This document shows, one piece after another, positions 25,912 to 40,088 of a stretch of DNA of 64,000 bases. The translations under genes and the position numbers were made by a program. Source of the DNA: Chamaea fasciata (Eukaryota > Chordata > Aves > Passeriformes > Sylviidae). The DNA is taken from positions 930,001 through 994,000 of the forward strand of contig JARCOQ010000010.1 of NCBI GenBank assembly GCA_029207755.1, read 5' to 3'. Below the pieces are notes generated by a model. That model worked only from the letters and a program-made list of their open reading frames with translations, searched no databases and was not told where the DNA came from. How positions within the stretch are numbered: position 1 is the stretch's first letter; each line of letters opens with the position of its first letter.

Positions 25912-28005
25912 AGCCATTCCTCCCACCTTGTATTGATAGTGGTCTTGCCAGACCCGGAGGCATGGATCCCACTCTGAATGGCCAGTGGTCTGGATGGGCA
26001 CCAAACCATGGATCCCCTATCAATGGACACTGGTCTAGATGGACACCAGAGCCATGGATTCCAGCTGGACACTGGTGTGGATGGACACCAGAGCCATGGA
26101 TGCCACTGTGGATGGACACTGGTTTGGATGGACATAAGAGCCACGGATCCCAATCTGGATGGACGCTGCTGTGAATAGACCCCAGAGCCATGGATCCCAC
26201 AGTGGATTGACAGTGGTCAGGATTGACACCAGAGCAATGGATGCCACTGTGGATGGACGCAGGTAGAGATGCACACCAGAGTAATGGTGTCCGCTCTGGA
26301 TTGACACTGGTCAGGATAGACAGCAGAACCCTGGCTTCCACTCTGGATGGACGCTTGCCTGAATAGACAAAAGAGCTATGGATCCCAGCTTGACACTGGT
26401 CTGGAAGGACACCAGAGCCATGGATCCCACTCTGAATGCACACTACTCGTGATGGACACAAGAGCCATGCATCCCTCTGTGGATGGAGCCTGGTTTGAAT
26501 GGACAGCACAGCCACGCATCCAGATGGACACCAGAGCCATGGATCCCAACTGGACAGTGGTCTCGATGGACACCAGAGCCATGGATCCCACTGTGGATGG
26601 ACACTGGTATGGATAGACATCAGAGCCTTGGATCCCAGCTTGATTGTGTTCTGGATGGAGAGCAGAGTCTTGGATTGGACTCTAGATGGATACTGCTCCA
26701 GATGGACACCAGAGCCATGGATCCCACTGTTGGTGGATTCTGGTCTGGATGGACTCCAGAGCCATGGATCCGTCCCTGGATGGACACAGTTCTGGATGGA
26801 CACCAGAGCCATAGATCCAAATTGGAGCCTGTTCTGGATGGATGCAAGGGCCATGGATTCCACTCTGGATGGATACTGCTCCAGTTAGCAACCAGAGTCA
26901 TGGATCCGAATCCAGATGGAGATAGGTCCAGATGGACACTGGTCCAGATGGTGACCAGAGCCATTCCTCCCACCTTGTATTGATAGTGGTCTTGCCAGAC
27001 CCGGAGGCATGGATCCCACTCTGGATGGCCAGTGGTCTGGATGGGCCCCAGACCATGGATCCCCTATGAATGGACACTGGTCTAGATGGACGCCAGAGCC
27101 ATGGATTCCAGCTGGACACTGGTGTGGATGGACACCAGAGCCATGGATGCCACTGTGGATGGACACTGGTTTGGATGGACATAAGAGCCACGGATCCCAA
27201 TCTGGATGGACGCTGCTGTGAATAGACCCCAGAGCCATGGATCCCACAGTGGATTGACAGTGGTCAGGATGGACACCAGAGCAATGGATGCCACTGTGGA
27301 TGGACACAGGTAGAGATGCACACCAGAGTAATGGTGTCCGCTCTGGATGGACACTGGTCTGGATAGACAGCAGAACCCTGGCTTCCACTCTGGATGGACG
27401 CTTGCCTGAATAGACAAAAGAGCTATGGATCCCAGCTTGACACTGGTCTGGATGGACACCAGAGCCATGGATCCCACTCTGAATGCACACTACTCGTGAT
27501 GGACAAAAGAGCCATGCATCCCTCTGTGGATGGAGCCTGGCTTGAATGGACAGCACAGCCACGAATCCAGACGGACACCAGAGCCGTGGATCCCAACTGG
27601 ACAGTGGTCTCGATGGACACCAGTGCCATGGATCCCACTGCGGATGGACACTGGTATGGATAGACATCAGAGCCTTGGATCCCAGCTTGACTGTGTTCTG
27701 GATGGAGAGCAGAGTCTTGGATTGGACTCTCGATGGATACTGCTCCAGATGGACACCAGAGCCATGGATCCCCCTGTAGATGGATCCCCGTCTGGATAGA
27801 CTCCAGAGCCATGGATCCGTCTCTGGATGGATGCTGGTCTGGATGGACACCCGAGCCATTGATCCGAATTGGAGCCTGGTCTGGATGGATACAAGGGCCA
27901 TGGATTCCACTCTTGATGGACACTTGTGGAGATAGCAACCAGAGGCATGGATTCGACTCGACATGGACACTGGTCCTGAAGGACAGTGGTCTAGATGGTG
28001 ACCAG
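25912..28005. repeat. Two tandem 1047 bp HOR blocks
   Basis: 25912-26958 has an L tail and the GGATTGACACC variant. 26959-28005 has an S tail and an intact GAGAGCAGAGTC junction. Confidence 0.9.
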
Positions 28006-29166
28006 AGCCATTCCTCCCACCTTGTATTGACTCTTGCCAGACCCCGAGGCATGGATCTCACTCTGGATGGCCAGTGGTCTGGATGGGCACCAGACCATGG
28101 ATCCCCTATCAATGGACACTGGTCTAGATGGACGCCAGAGCCATGGATTCCAGCAGGACACTGGTGTGGATGGACACCAGAGCCATGGATGCCACTGTGG
28201 ATGGATACTGGTTTGGATGGACATAAGAGCCACGGATCCCAATCTAGATGGACGCTGCTGTGAATAGACACCAGAGCCATGGATCCCACTCTGAATGCAC
28301 ACTACTCGTGATGGACACAAGAGCCATGCATCCCTCTGTGGATGGAGCGTGGTTTGAAGGCACAGCACAGCCCCGCATCCAGATGGACACCAGAGCCGTG
28401 GATCCCAACTGGACAGTGGTGTGGATGGACTCCAGAGCCATGGATCCCACAATGAATGCACACTACTCGTGATGGACACAAGAGTCATGCATCCCTCTGT
28501 GGATGGAGCCTGGTTTGAAGGCACAGCACAGCCACGCATCCAGATGGACACCAGAGCCGTGGATCCCAACTGGACAGTGGTCTGGATGGACACCAGAGCC
28601 ATGGATCCCACTCTGGATGGACCCTGGTACAGATGGACAGCATAGCCATGGATGCATAATGGACACTGCTCCAGATGGATAATGATCTGGATGGACGCCA
28701 ATGCCATGGATCCCACTCTGGATGCACGCTGTTCTTGATGGACACAGGCGTCATGCATGGGTCTGTAGATGGAGCCTGGTATGAATGGACAGCACAGCCA
28801 CGTATCCAGATGGATACTTGTCCAGATGGACAGCAGAGCCGTGGATCTCAAGTGGACAGTGGTCTGGATGGAATCCAAAGCGATGGATCCCACTGTGGAT
28901 GGACACTGGTATGGATAGACCTCCGAGCCTTGGATCCGAGCTTTGCTCTGTTCTGGATAGACTCCAGAGCCATGGATCCGTCTCTGGATGGACGCTGGTC
29001 TGGATGGACACCCGAGCCATGGATCCAAATTGGAGCCTGGTCTGGATGGATACAAGGCCCATGGATTCCACTCTTGATGGACACTTGTGGAGATAGCAAC
29101 CAGAGGCATGGATTCGACTCGACATGGACACTGGTCCTGAAGGACAGTGGTCTAGATGGTGACCAG
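28006..29166. repeat. 1161 bp HOR block
   Basis: Doubled m2-m5 at 28275-28596 plus the p cassette; partner of 18365 and 50291. Confidence 0.9.
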
Positions 29167-29864
29167 AGCCATTCCTCCCACCTTGTATTGACTCTTGCCA
29201 GACCCCGAGGCATGGATCCCACTCTGGATGGCCAGTGGTCTGGATGGGCACCAGACCATGGCTCCCCTATCAATGGACACTGGTCTAGATGGACACCAGA
29301 GCCATGGATTCCAGCTGGACACTGGTGTGGATGGACACCAGAGCCATGGATGCCACTGTGGATGGACACTGGTTTGGATGGACATAAGAGCCACGGATCC
29401 CAATCTGGATGGACGCTGCTGTGAAAAGGCACCAGAGCCATGGATCCCACTGTGGATGGACACTGGTATGGATAGACATCAGAGCCTTGGATCCCAGCTT
29501 GACTGAGTTCTGGATGGAGAGCAGAGTCTTGGATTGGACTCTGGATGGATACTGCTCCAGATGGACAGCAGAGTCTTGGATTGGACTCTGGATGGATACT
29601 GCTCCAGATGGACACCAGACCCATGGATCCCACTGTTGGTGGATACTGGTCTGGATGGACTCCAGAGCCATGGATCCGTCCCTGGATGGACACAGTTCTG
29701 GATGGACACCAGAGCCATAGATCCAAATTGGAGCCTGTTCTGGATGGATGCAAGGGCCATGGATTCCACTCTGGATGGATACTGCTCCAGTTAGCAACCA
29801 GAGTCATGGATCCGAATCCAGATGGAGACTGGTCCAGATGGACACTGGTCCAGATGGTGACCAG
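29167..29864. repeat. 698 bp HOR block
   Basis: S start, L tail, with the GAAAAGGCACC form of m19. Confidence 0.9.
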
Positions 29865-30567
29865 AGCCATTCCTCCCACCTTGTATTGATAGTGGTCTTG
29901 CCAGACCCGGAGGCATGGATCCCACTCTGGATGGCCAGTGGTCTGGATGGGCACCAAACCATGGATCCCCTATCAATGGACACTGGTCTAGATGGACACC
30001 AGAGCCATGGAGTCCAGCTGGACACTGGTGTGGATGGACACCAGAGCAATGGATGCCACTGTGGATGGATACTGGTTTGGATGGACATAAGAGCCACGGA
30101 TCCCAATCTAGATGGACGCTGCTGTGAATAGACACCATTGCCATGAATCCCACTGTGGATGGACACTGGTATGGATAGACATCAGAGCCTTGGATCCCAG
30201 CTTGACTGAGTTCTGGATGGAGAGCAGAGTCTTGGATTGGACTCTGGATGGATACTGCTCCAGATGGACAGCAGAGTCTTGGATTGGACTCTGGATGGAT
30301 ACTGCTCCAGATGGACACCAGACCCATGGATCCCACTGTTGGTGGATACTGGTCTGGATGGACTCCAGAGCCATGGATCCGTCCCTGGATGGACACAGCT
30401 CTGGATGGACACCAGAGCCATAGATCCAAATTGGAGCCTGTTCTGGATGGATGCAAGGGCCATGGATTCCACTCTGGATGGATACTGCTCCAGTTAGCAA
30501 CCAGAGTCATGGATCCGAATCCAGATGGAGACTGGTCCAGATGGACACTGGTCCAGATGGTGACCAG
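29865..30567. repeat. 703 bp HOR block
   Basis: L start and L tail; leads into the 2.58 kb super-unit run. Confidence 0.9.
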
Positions 30568-33151
30568 AGCCATTCCTCCCACCTTGTATTGATAGTGGTC
30601 TTGCCAGACCCGGAGGCATGGATCCCACTCTGGATGGCCAGTGGTCTGGATGGGCACCAAACCATGGATCCCCTATCAATGGACACTGGTCTAGATGGAC
30701 ACCAGAGCCATGGATTCCAGCTGGACACTGGTGTGGATGGACACCAGAGCAATGGATGCCACTGTGGATGGATACTGGTTTGGATGGACATAAGCGCCAC
30801 GGATCCCAATCTAGATGGACGCTGCTGTGAATAGACACCATTGCCATGAATCCCACTGTGGATGGACACTGGTATGGATAGACATCAGAGTTTTGGATCC
30901 CAGCTTGACTGTGTTCTGGATGGAGAGCAGAGTCTTGGATTGGACTCTAGATGGATACTGCTCCAGATGGACACCAGAGCCATGGATCCCCCTGTAGATG
31001 GATCCCCGTCTGGATAGACTCCAGAGCCATGGATCCGTCTCTGGATGGATGCTGGTCTGGATGGACACCCGAGCCATGGATCCAAATTGGAGCCTGGTCT
31101 GGATGGATACAAAGGCCATGGATTCCACTCTTGATGGACACTTGTGGAGATAGCAACCAGAGGCATGGATTCGACTCGACATGGACACTGGTCCTGAAGG
31201 ACAGTGGTCTAGATGGTGACCAGAGCCATTCCTCCCACCTTGTATTGACTCTTGCCAGACCCCGAGGCATGGATCCCACTCTGGATGGCAAGTGGTCTGG
31301 ATGGGCACCAAACCATGGATCCCCTATCAATGGACACTGGTCTAGATGGACGCCAGAGCCATGGATTCCAGCTGGACACTGGTGTGGATGGACACCAGAG
31401 CCATGGATGCCACTGTGGATGGACACTGGTTTGGATGGACATAAGCGCCACGGATCCCAATCTGGATGGACACTGCTGTGAATAGACACCAGAGCCATGG
31501 ATCCCACAGTGGATTGACAGTGGTCAGGATGGACACCAGAGCCATGGATGCCACTGTGGATGGACACAGGTAGAGATGCACACCAGAGTAATGGTGTCCG
31601 CTCTGGATGGACCCTGGTCAGGATAGACAGCAGAACCCTGGCTTCCACTCTGGATGGACGCTTGCCTGAATAGACAAAAGAGCTATGGATCCCAGCTTGA
31701 CACTGGTCTGGATGGACACCAGAGCCATGGATCCCACAATGAATGCGCACTACTCGTGATGGACACAAGAGCCATGCATCCCTCTGTGGATGGAGCCTGG
31801 TTTGAATGGACAGCACAGCCACGCATCCAGATGGACACCAGAGCCGTGGATCCCAACTGGACAGTGGTCTGGATGGACACCAGAGCCATGGATCCCACTC
31901 TGGATGGACCCTGGTACAGATGGACAGCATAGCCATGGATGCATAATGGACACTGCTCCAGATGGATAATGATCTGGATGGACGCCAATGCCATGGATCC
32001 CACTCTGGATGCACGCTGTTCTTGATGGACACAGGCGTCATGCATGGGTCTGTAGATGGAGCCTGGTATGAATGGACAGCACAGCCACGTATCCAGATGG
32101 ATACTTGTCCAGATGGACAGCAGAGCCGTGGATCTCAAGTGGACAGTGGTCTGGATGGAATCCAAAGCGATGGATCCCACTGTGGATGGACACTGGTATG
32201 GATAGACCTCCGAGCCTTGGATCCGAGCTTTGCTCTGTTCTGGATAGACTCCAGAGCCATGGATCCGTCTCTGGATGGACGCTGGTCTGGATGGACACCC
32301 GAGCCATGGATCCAAATTGGAGCCTGGTCTGGATGGATACAAGGGCCATGGATTCCACTCTTGATGGACACTTGTGGAGATAGCAACCAGAGGCATGGAT
32401 TCGACTCGACATGGACACTGGTCCTGAAGGACAGTGGTCTAGATGGTGACCAGAGCCATTCCTCCCACCTTGTATTGACTCTTGCCAGACCCCGAGGCAT
32501 GGATCCCACTCTGGATGGCCAGTGGTCTGGATGGGCACCAGACCATGGCTCCCCTATCAATGGACACTGGTCTAGATGGACACCAGAGCCATGGATTCCA
32601 GCTGGACACTGGTGTGGATGGACACCAGAGCAATGGATGCCACTGGGGATGGATACTGGTTTGGATGGACATAAGAGCCACGGATCCCAATCTAGATGGA
32701 CGCTGCTGTGAATAGACACCAGAGCCATGGATCCCACTGTGGATGGACACTGGTATGGATAGACATCAGAGCCTTGGATCCCAGCTTGACTGAGTTCTGG
32801 ATGGAGAGCAGAGTCTTGGATTGGACTCTGGATGGATACTGCTCCAGATGGACAGCAGAGTCTTGGATTGGACTCTGGATGGATACTGCTCCAGATGGAC
32901 ACCAGACCCATGGATCCCACTGTTGGTGGATACTGGTCTGGATGGACTCCAGAGCCATGGATCCGTCCCTGGATGGACACAGTTCTGGATGGACACCAGA
33001 GCCATAGATCCAAATTGGAGCCTGTTCTGGATGGATGCAAGGGCCATGGATTCCACTCTGGATGGATACTGCTCCAGTTAGCAACCAGAGTCATGGATCC
33101 GAATCCAGATGGAGACTGGTCCAGATGGACACTGGTCCAGATGGTGACCAG
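30568..33151. repeat. 2584 bp super-unit (656+1230+698)
   Basis: Blocks 30568-31223, 31224-32453 and 32454-33151. The 656 block has GATGGCAAGTGG in its tail, and the 698 block has CACTGGGGATGG. First of three successive super-units. Confidence 0.9.
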
Positions 33152-35688
33152 AGCCATTCCTCCCACCTTGTATTGATAGTGGTCTTGCCAGACCCCAAGG
33201 CATGGATCCCACTCTGGATGGCCATTGGTCTGGATGGGCACCAAACCATGGATCCCCTATCAATGGACACTGGTCTAGATGGACACCAGAGCCAGGGATT
33301 CCAGCTGGACACTGGTGTGGATGGACACCAGAGCAATGGATGCCACTGTGGATGGATACTTGTTTGGATGGACATAAGCGCCACGGATCCCAATCTAGAT
33401 GGACGCTGCTGTGAATAGACACCATTGCCATGAATCCCACTGTGGATGGACACTGGTATGGATAGACATCAGAGTTTTGGATCCCAGCTTGACTGTGTTC
33501 TGGATGGAGAGCAGAGTCTTGGATTGGACTCTAGATGGATACTGCTCCAGATGGACACCAGAGCCATGGATCCCACTGTAGATGGATCCCCGTCTGGATA
33601 GACTCCAGAGCCATGGATCCGTCTCTGGATGGATGCTGGTCTGGATGGACACCCGAGCCATGGATCCAAATTGGAGCCTGGTCTGGATGGATACAAAGGC
33701 CATGGATTCCACTCTTGATGGACACTTGTGGAGATAGCAACCAGAGGCATGGATTCGACTCGACATGGACACTGGTCCTGAAGGACAGTGGTCTAGATGG
33801 TGACCAGAGCCATTCCTCCCACCTTGTATTGACTCTTGCCAGACCCCGAGGCATGGATCCCACTCTGGATGGCAAGTGGTCTGGATGGGCACCAAACCAT
33901 GGATCCCCTATCAATGGACACTGGTCTAGATGGACGCCAGAGCCATGGATTCCAGCTGGACACTGGTGTGGATGGACACCAGAGGCATGGATGCCACTGT
34001 GGATAGACACTGGTTTGGATGGACATAAGAGCCACGGATCCCAATCTGGATGGACACTGCTGTGAATAGACCCCAGAGCCATGGATCCCACAGTGGATTG
34101 ACAGTGGTCAGGATGGACACCAGAGCCATGGATGCCACTGTGTATGGACACAGGTAGAGATGCACACCAGAGTAATGGTGTCCGCTCTGGATGGACCCTG
34201 GTCAGGATAGACAGCAGAACCCTGGCTTCCACTCTGGATGGACGCTTGCCTGAATAGACAAAAGAGCTATGGATCCCAGCTTGACACTGGTCTGGAAGGA
34301 CACCAGAGCCATGGATCCCACAATGAATGCGCACTACTCATGATGGACACAAGAGTCATGCATCCCTCTGTGGATGGAGCCTGGTTTGAATGGACAGCAC
34401 AGCCACGCATCCAGATGGACACCAGAGCCGTGGATCCCAACTGGACAGTGGTCTGGATGGACACCAGAGCCATGGATCCCACTCTGGATGGACCCTGGTA
34501 CAGATGGACAGCATAGCCATGGATGCATAATGGACACTGCTCCAGATGGATAATGATCTGGATGGACGCCAATGCCATGGATCCCACTCTGGATGCACGC
34601 TGTTCTTGATGGACACAGGCGTCATGCATGGGTCTGTAGATGGAGCCTGGTATGAATGGACAGCACAGCCACGTATCCAGATGGATACTTGTCCAGATGG
34701 ACAGCAGAGCCGTGGATCTCAAGTGGACAGTGGTCTGGATGGAATCCAAAGCGATGGATCCCACTGTGGATGGACACTGGTATGGATAGACCTCCGAGCC
34801 TTGGATCCGAGCTTTGCTCTGTTCTGGATAGACTCCAGAGCCATGGATCCGTCTCTGGATGGACGCTGGTCTGGATGGACACCCGAGCCATGGATCCAAA
34901 TTGGAGCCTGGTCTGGATGGATACAAGGGCCATGGATTCCACTCTTGATGGACACTTGTGGAGATAGCAACCAGAGGCATGGATTCGACTCGACATGGAC
35001 ACTGGTCCTGAAGGACAGTGGTCTAGATGGTGACCAGAGCCATTCCTCCCACCTTGTATTGACTCTTGCCAGATCCCGAGGCATGGATCCCACTCTGGAT
35101 GGCCAGTGGTCTGGATGGGCACCAGACCATGGCTCCCCTATCAATGGACACTGGTCTAGATGGACACCAAAGCCATGGATTCCAGCTGGACACTGGTGTG
35201 GATGGACACCAGAGCCATGGATGCCTCTGTGGATGGACACTGGTTTGGATGAACATAAGAGCCACGGATCCCAATCTGGATGGACGCTGCTGTGAAAAGA
35301 CACCAGAGCCATGGATCCCACTGTGGATGGACACTGGTATGGATAGACATCAGAGCCTTGGATCCCAGCTTGACTGAGTTCTGGATGGAGAGCAGAGTCT
35401 TGGATTGGACTCTGGATGGATACTGCTCCAGATGGACACCAGACCCATGGATCCCACTGTTGGTGGATACTGGTCTGGATGGACTCCAGAGCCATGGATC
35501 CGTCCCTGGATGGACACAGTTCTGGATGGACACCAGAGCCATAGATCCAAAATGGAGCCTGTTCTGGATGGATGCAAGGGCCATGGATTCCACTCTGGAT
35601 GGATACTGCTCCAGTTAGCAACCAGAGTCATGGATCCGAATCCAGATGGAGACTGGTCCAGATGGACACTGGTCCAGATGGTGACCAG
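33152..35688. repeat. 2537 bp super-unit (656+1230+651)
   Basis: Blocks 33152-33807, 33808-35037 and 35038-35688. The last block has a single m8 and so is 651 bp, not 698. Private variants shared only with 55437-57973 are ACTACTCATGATGG, GATGAACATAAG, ATGCCTCTGTGG and CCAAAATGGAGCC; m14 at its right edge reads CCATTCCCCCCACC. Confidence 0.9.
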
Positions 35689-38271
35689 AGCCATTCCCCC
35701 CACCTTGTATTGATAGTGGTCTTGCCAGACCCGGAGGCATGGATCCCACTCCGGATGGCCATTGGTCTGGATGGGCACCAAACCATGGATCCCCTATCAA
35801 TGGACACTGGTCTAGATGGACACCAGAGCCATGGATTCCAGCTGGACACTGGTGTGGATGGACACCAGAGCAATGAATGCCACTGTGGATGGATACTGGT
35901 TTGGATGGACATAAGCGCCACGGATCCCAATCTAGATGGACGCAGCTGTGAATAGACACCATTGCCATGAATCCCACTGTGGATGGACACTGGTATGGAT
36001 AGACATCAGAGTTTTGGATCCCAGCTTGACTGTGTTCTGGATGGAGAGCAGAGTCTTGGATTGGACTCTAGATGGATACTGCTCCAGATGGACACCAGAG
36101 CCATGGATCCCCCTGTAGATGGATCCCCGTCTGGATAGACTCCAGAGCCATGGATCCGTCTCTGGATGGATGCTGGTCTGGATGGACACCCGAGCCATGG
36201 ATCCAAATTGGAGCCTGGTCTGGATGGATACAAAGGCCATGGATTCCACTCTTGATGGACACTTGTGGAGATAGCAACCAGAGGCATGGATTCGACTCGA
36301 CATGGACACTGGTCCTGAAGGACAGTGGTCTAGATGGTGACCAGAGCCATTCCTCCCACCTTGTATTGACTCTTGCCAGACCCCGAGGCATGGATCCCAC
36401 TCTGGATGGCCAGTGGTCTGGATGGGCACGAAACCATGGATCCCCTATCAATGGACACTGGTCTAGATGGACACCAGAGCCATGGATTCCAGCTGGACAC
36501 TGGTGTGGATGGACACCAGAGCCATGGATGCCACTGTGGATGGACACTGGTTTGGATGGACATAAGAGCCACGGATCCCAATCTGGATGGACGCTGCTGT
36601 GAATAGACACCAGAGCCATGGATCCCACAGTGGATTGACAGTGGTCAGGATGGACACCAGAGCCATGGATGCCACTGTGGATGGACACAGGTAGAGATGC
36701 ACACCAGAGTAATTGTGTCCGCTCTGGATGGACCCTGGTCAGGATAGACAGCAGAACCCTGGCTTCCACTCAGGATGGACGCTTGCCTGAATAGACAAAA
36801 GAGCTATGGATCCCAGCTTGACACTGGTCTTGATGGACACCAGAGCCATGGATCCCACTCTGAATGCACACTACTCGTGATGGACACAAGAGCCATGCAT
36901 CCCTCTGTGGATGGAGCCTGGTTTGAAGGCACAGCACAGCCACGCATCCAGATGGACACCAGAGCCGTGGATCCCAACTGGACAGTGGTCTGGATGGACA
37001 CCAGAGCCATGGATCCCACTCTGGATGGACCCTGGTACAGATGGACAGCATAGCCATGTATGCAAAATGGACACTGCTCCAGATGCATAATGATCTGGAT
37101 GGACGCCAATGCCATGGATCCCACTCTGGATGCATGCTGTTCTTGATGGACACAGGAGTCATGCATGGGTCTGTAGATGGAGCCTGGTATGAATGGACAG
37201 CACAGCCACGTATCCAGATGGATACTTGTCCAGATGGACAGCAGAGCCGTGGATCTCAAGTGGACAGTGGTCTGGATGGAATCCAAAGCGATGGATCCCA
37301 CTGTGGATGGACACTGGTATGGATAGACCTCCGAGCCTTGGATCCGAGCTTTGCTCTGTTCTGGATAGACTCCAGAGCCATGGATCCGTCTCTGGATGGA
37401 CGTTGGTCTGGATGGACACCCGAGCCATGGATCCAAATTGGAGCCTGGTCTGGATGGATACAAGGGCCATGGATTCCACTCTTGATGGACACTTGTGGAG
37501 ATAGCAAGCAGAGGCATGGATCCGACTCGAGATGGACACTGGTCCTGAAGGACAGTGGTCTAGATGGTAAACTGAGCCATTCCTCCCACCTTGTATTGAC
37601 TCTTGCCAGACCCCGAGGCATGGATCCCACTCTGGATGGCCAGTGGTCTGGATGGGCACCAGACCATGGCTCCCCTATCAATGGACACTGGTCTAGATGG
37701 ACGCCAGAGCCATGGATTCCAGCTGGACACTGGTGTGGATGGACACCAGAGCAATGGATGCCACTGTGGATGGATACTGGTTTGGATGGACATAAGAGCC
37801 ACGGATCCCAATCTAGATGGACGCTGCTGTGATAGACACCATTGCCATGAATCCCACTGTGGATGGACACTGGTATGGATAGACATCAGAGCCTTGGATC
37901 CCAGCTTGGCTGAGTTCTGGATGGAGAGCAGAGTCTTGGATTGGACTCTGGATGGATACTGCTCCAGATGGACAGCAGAGTCTTGGATTGGACTCTGGAT
38001 GGATACTGCTCCAGATGGACACCAGACTCATGGATCCCACTGTTGGTGGATACTGGTCTGGATGGACTCCAGAGCCATGGATCCGTCCCTGGATGGACAC
38101 AGTTCTGGATGGACACCAGAGCCATAGATCCAAATTGGAGCCTGTTCTGGATGGATGCAAGGGCCATGGATTCCACTCTAGATGGATACTGCTCCAGTTA
38201 GCAACCAGAGTTATGGATCCGAATCCAGATGGAGACTGGTCCAGATGGACACTGGTCCAGATGGTGACCAG
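35689..38271. repeat. 2583 bp super-unit (656+1230+697)
   Basis: Blocks 35689-36344, 36345-37574 and 37575-38271. The 1230 block has a distinct set of variants (CACTCAGGATGG, AGTAATTGTGTCC, GTATGCAAAATGG, GATGGTAAACTGAGCC). The 697 block lacks one A in m19 near 37832 (GCTGTGATAGAC). Confidence 0.9.
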
Positions 38272-38927
38272 AGCCATTCCTCCCACCTTGTATTGATAGT
38301 GGTCTTGCCAGACCCGGAGGCATGGATCCCACTCTGGATGGCCAGTGGTCTGGATGGGCACCAAACCATGGATCCCCTATCAATGGACACTGGTCTAGAT
38401 GGACACCAGAGCCATGGATTCCAGCTGGACACTGGTGTGGATGGACACCAGAGCAATGGATGCCACTGTGGATGGATACTGGTTTGGATGGACATAAGCG
38501 CCACGGATCCCAATCTAGATGGACGCTGCTGTGAATAGACACCATTGCCATGAATCCCACTGTGGATGGACACTGGTATGGATAGACATCAGAGTTTTGG
38601 ATCCCAGCTTGACTGTGTTCTGGATGGAGAGCAGAGTCTTGGATTGGACTCTAGATGGATACTGCTCCAGATGGACACCAGAGCCATGGATCCCACTGTA
38701 GATGGATCCCCGTCTGGATAAACTCCAGAGCCATGGATCCGTCTCTGGATGGATGCTGGTCTGGATGGACAACCGAGCCATGGATCCAAATTGGAGCCTG
38801 GTCTGGATGGATACAAGGGCCATGGATTCCACACTTGATGGACACTTGTGGAGATAGCAACCAGAGGCATGGATTCGACTCGACATGGACACTGGTCCTG
38901 AAGGACAGTGGTCTAGATGGTGACCAG
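38272..38927. repeat. 656 bp HOR block
   Basis: L start, S tail. Variants GGATAAACTCCAG, GGACAACCGAGCC and CCACACTTGATGG are shared with 43234 and 60557. Confidence 0.9.
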
Positions 38928-40088
38928 AGCCATTCCTCCCACCTTGTATTGACTCTTGCCAGACCCCGAGGCATGGATCTCACTCTGGATGGCCAGTGGT
39001 CTGGATGGGCACCAGACCATGGATCCCCTATCAATGGACACTGGTCTAGATGGACGCCAGAGCCATGGATTCCAGCAGGACACTGGTGTGGATGGACACC
39101 AGAGCCATGGATGCCACTGTGGATGGATACTGGTTTGGATGGACATAAGAGCCACGGATCCCAATCTAGATGGACGCTGCTGTGAATAGACACCAGAGCC
39201 ATGGATCCCACTCTGAATGCACACTACTCGTGATGGACACAAGAGCCATGCATCCCTCTGTGGATGGAGCGTGGTTTGAAGGCACAGCACAGCCCCGCAT
39301 CCAGATGGACACCAGAGCCGTGGATCCCAACTGGACAGTGGTGTGGATGGACTCCAGAGCCATGGATCCCACAATGAATGCACACTACTCGTGATGGACG
39401 CAAGAGTCATGCATCCCTCTGTGGATGGAGCCTGGTTTGAAGGCACAGCACAGCCACGCATCCAGATGGACACCAGAGCCGTGGATCCCAACTGGACAGT
39501 GGTCTGGATGGACACCAGAGCCATGGATCCCACTCTGGATGGACCCTGGTACAGATGGACAGCATAGCCATGGATGCATAATGGACACTGCTCCAGATGG
39601 ATAATGATCTGGATGGACGCCAATGCCATGGATCCCACTCTGGATGCACGCTGTTCTTGATGGACACAGGCGTCATGCATGGGTCTGTAGATGGAGCCTG
39701 GTATGAATGGACAGCACAGCCACGTATCCAGATGGATACTTGTCCAGATGGACAGCAGAGCCGTGGATCTCAAGTGGACAGTGGTCTGGATGGAATCCAA
39801 AGCGATGGATCCCACTGTGGATGGACACTGGTATGGATAGACCTCCGAGCCTTGGATCCGAGCTTTGCTCTGTTCTGGATAGACTCCAGAGCCATGGATC
39901 CGTCTCTGGATGGACGCTGGTCTGGATGGACACCCGAGCCATGGATCCAAATTGGAGCCTGGTCTGGATGGATACAAGGCCCATGGATTCCACTCTTGAT
40001 GGACACTTGTGGAGATAGCAACCAGAGGCATGGATTCGACTCGACATGGACACTGGTCCTGAAGGACAGTGGTCTAGATGGTGACCAG
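38928..40088. repeat. 1161 bp HOR block
   Basis: Doubled m2-m5 at 39197-39518; second m2 ends GATGGACGCAAG, a CpG form of the usual GATGGACACAAG. It occupies the place that a 1230 block takes at 61213 in the 22,285 bp partner. Confidence 0.9.

Larger units (their letters stand above)
24040..33650. repeat. Tandem duplicate B2, about 9.64 kb
   Basis: Second copy of 14401-24039. It ends where 24011-24040 and 33652-33681 diverge: the upstream sequence switches to the L-form m11 and this one continues in the S form. Confidence 0.9.
24022..38975. repeat. Large duplicate C1, 22,285 bp offset (partner 46307-61260)
   Basis: Seventeen successive block sizes match at an offset of 22,285 bp. I noticed only a handful of base differences across about 14.95 kb (48832, 57212 and 57935 in the partner). 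The match stops at 38976 against 61261 (ATCTCACTCTGG against ATCCCACTCTGG), after which the block types differ (1161 against 1230). Confidence 0.9.
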
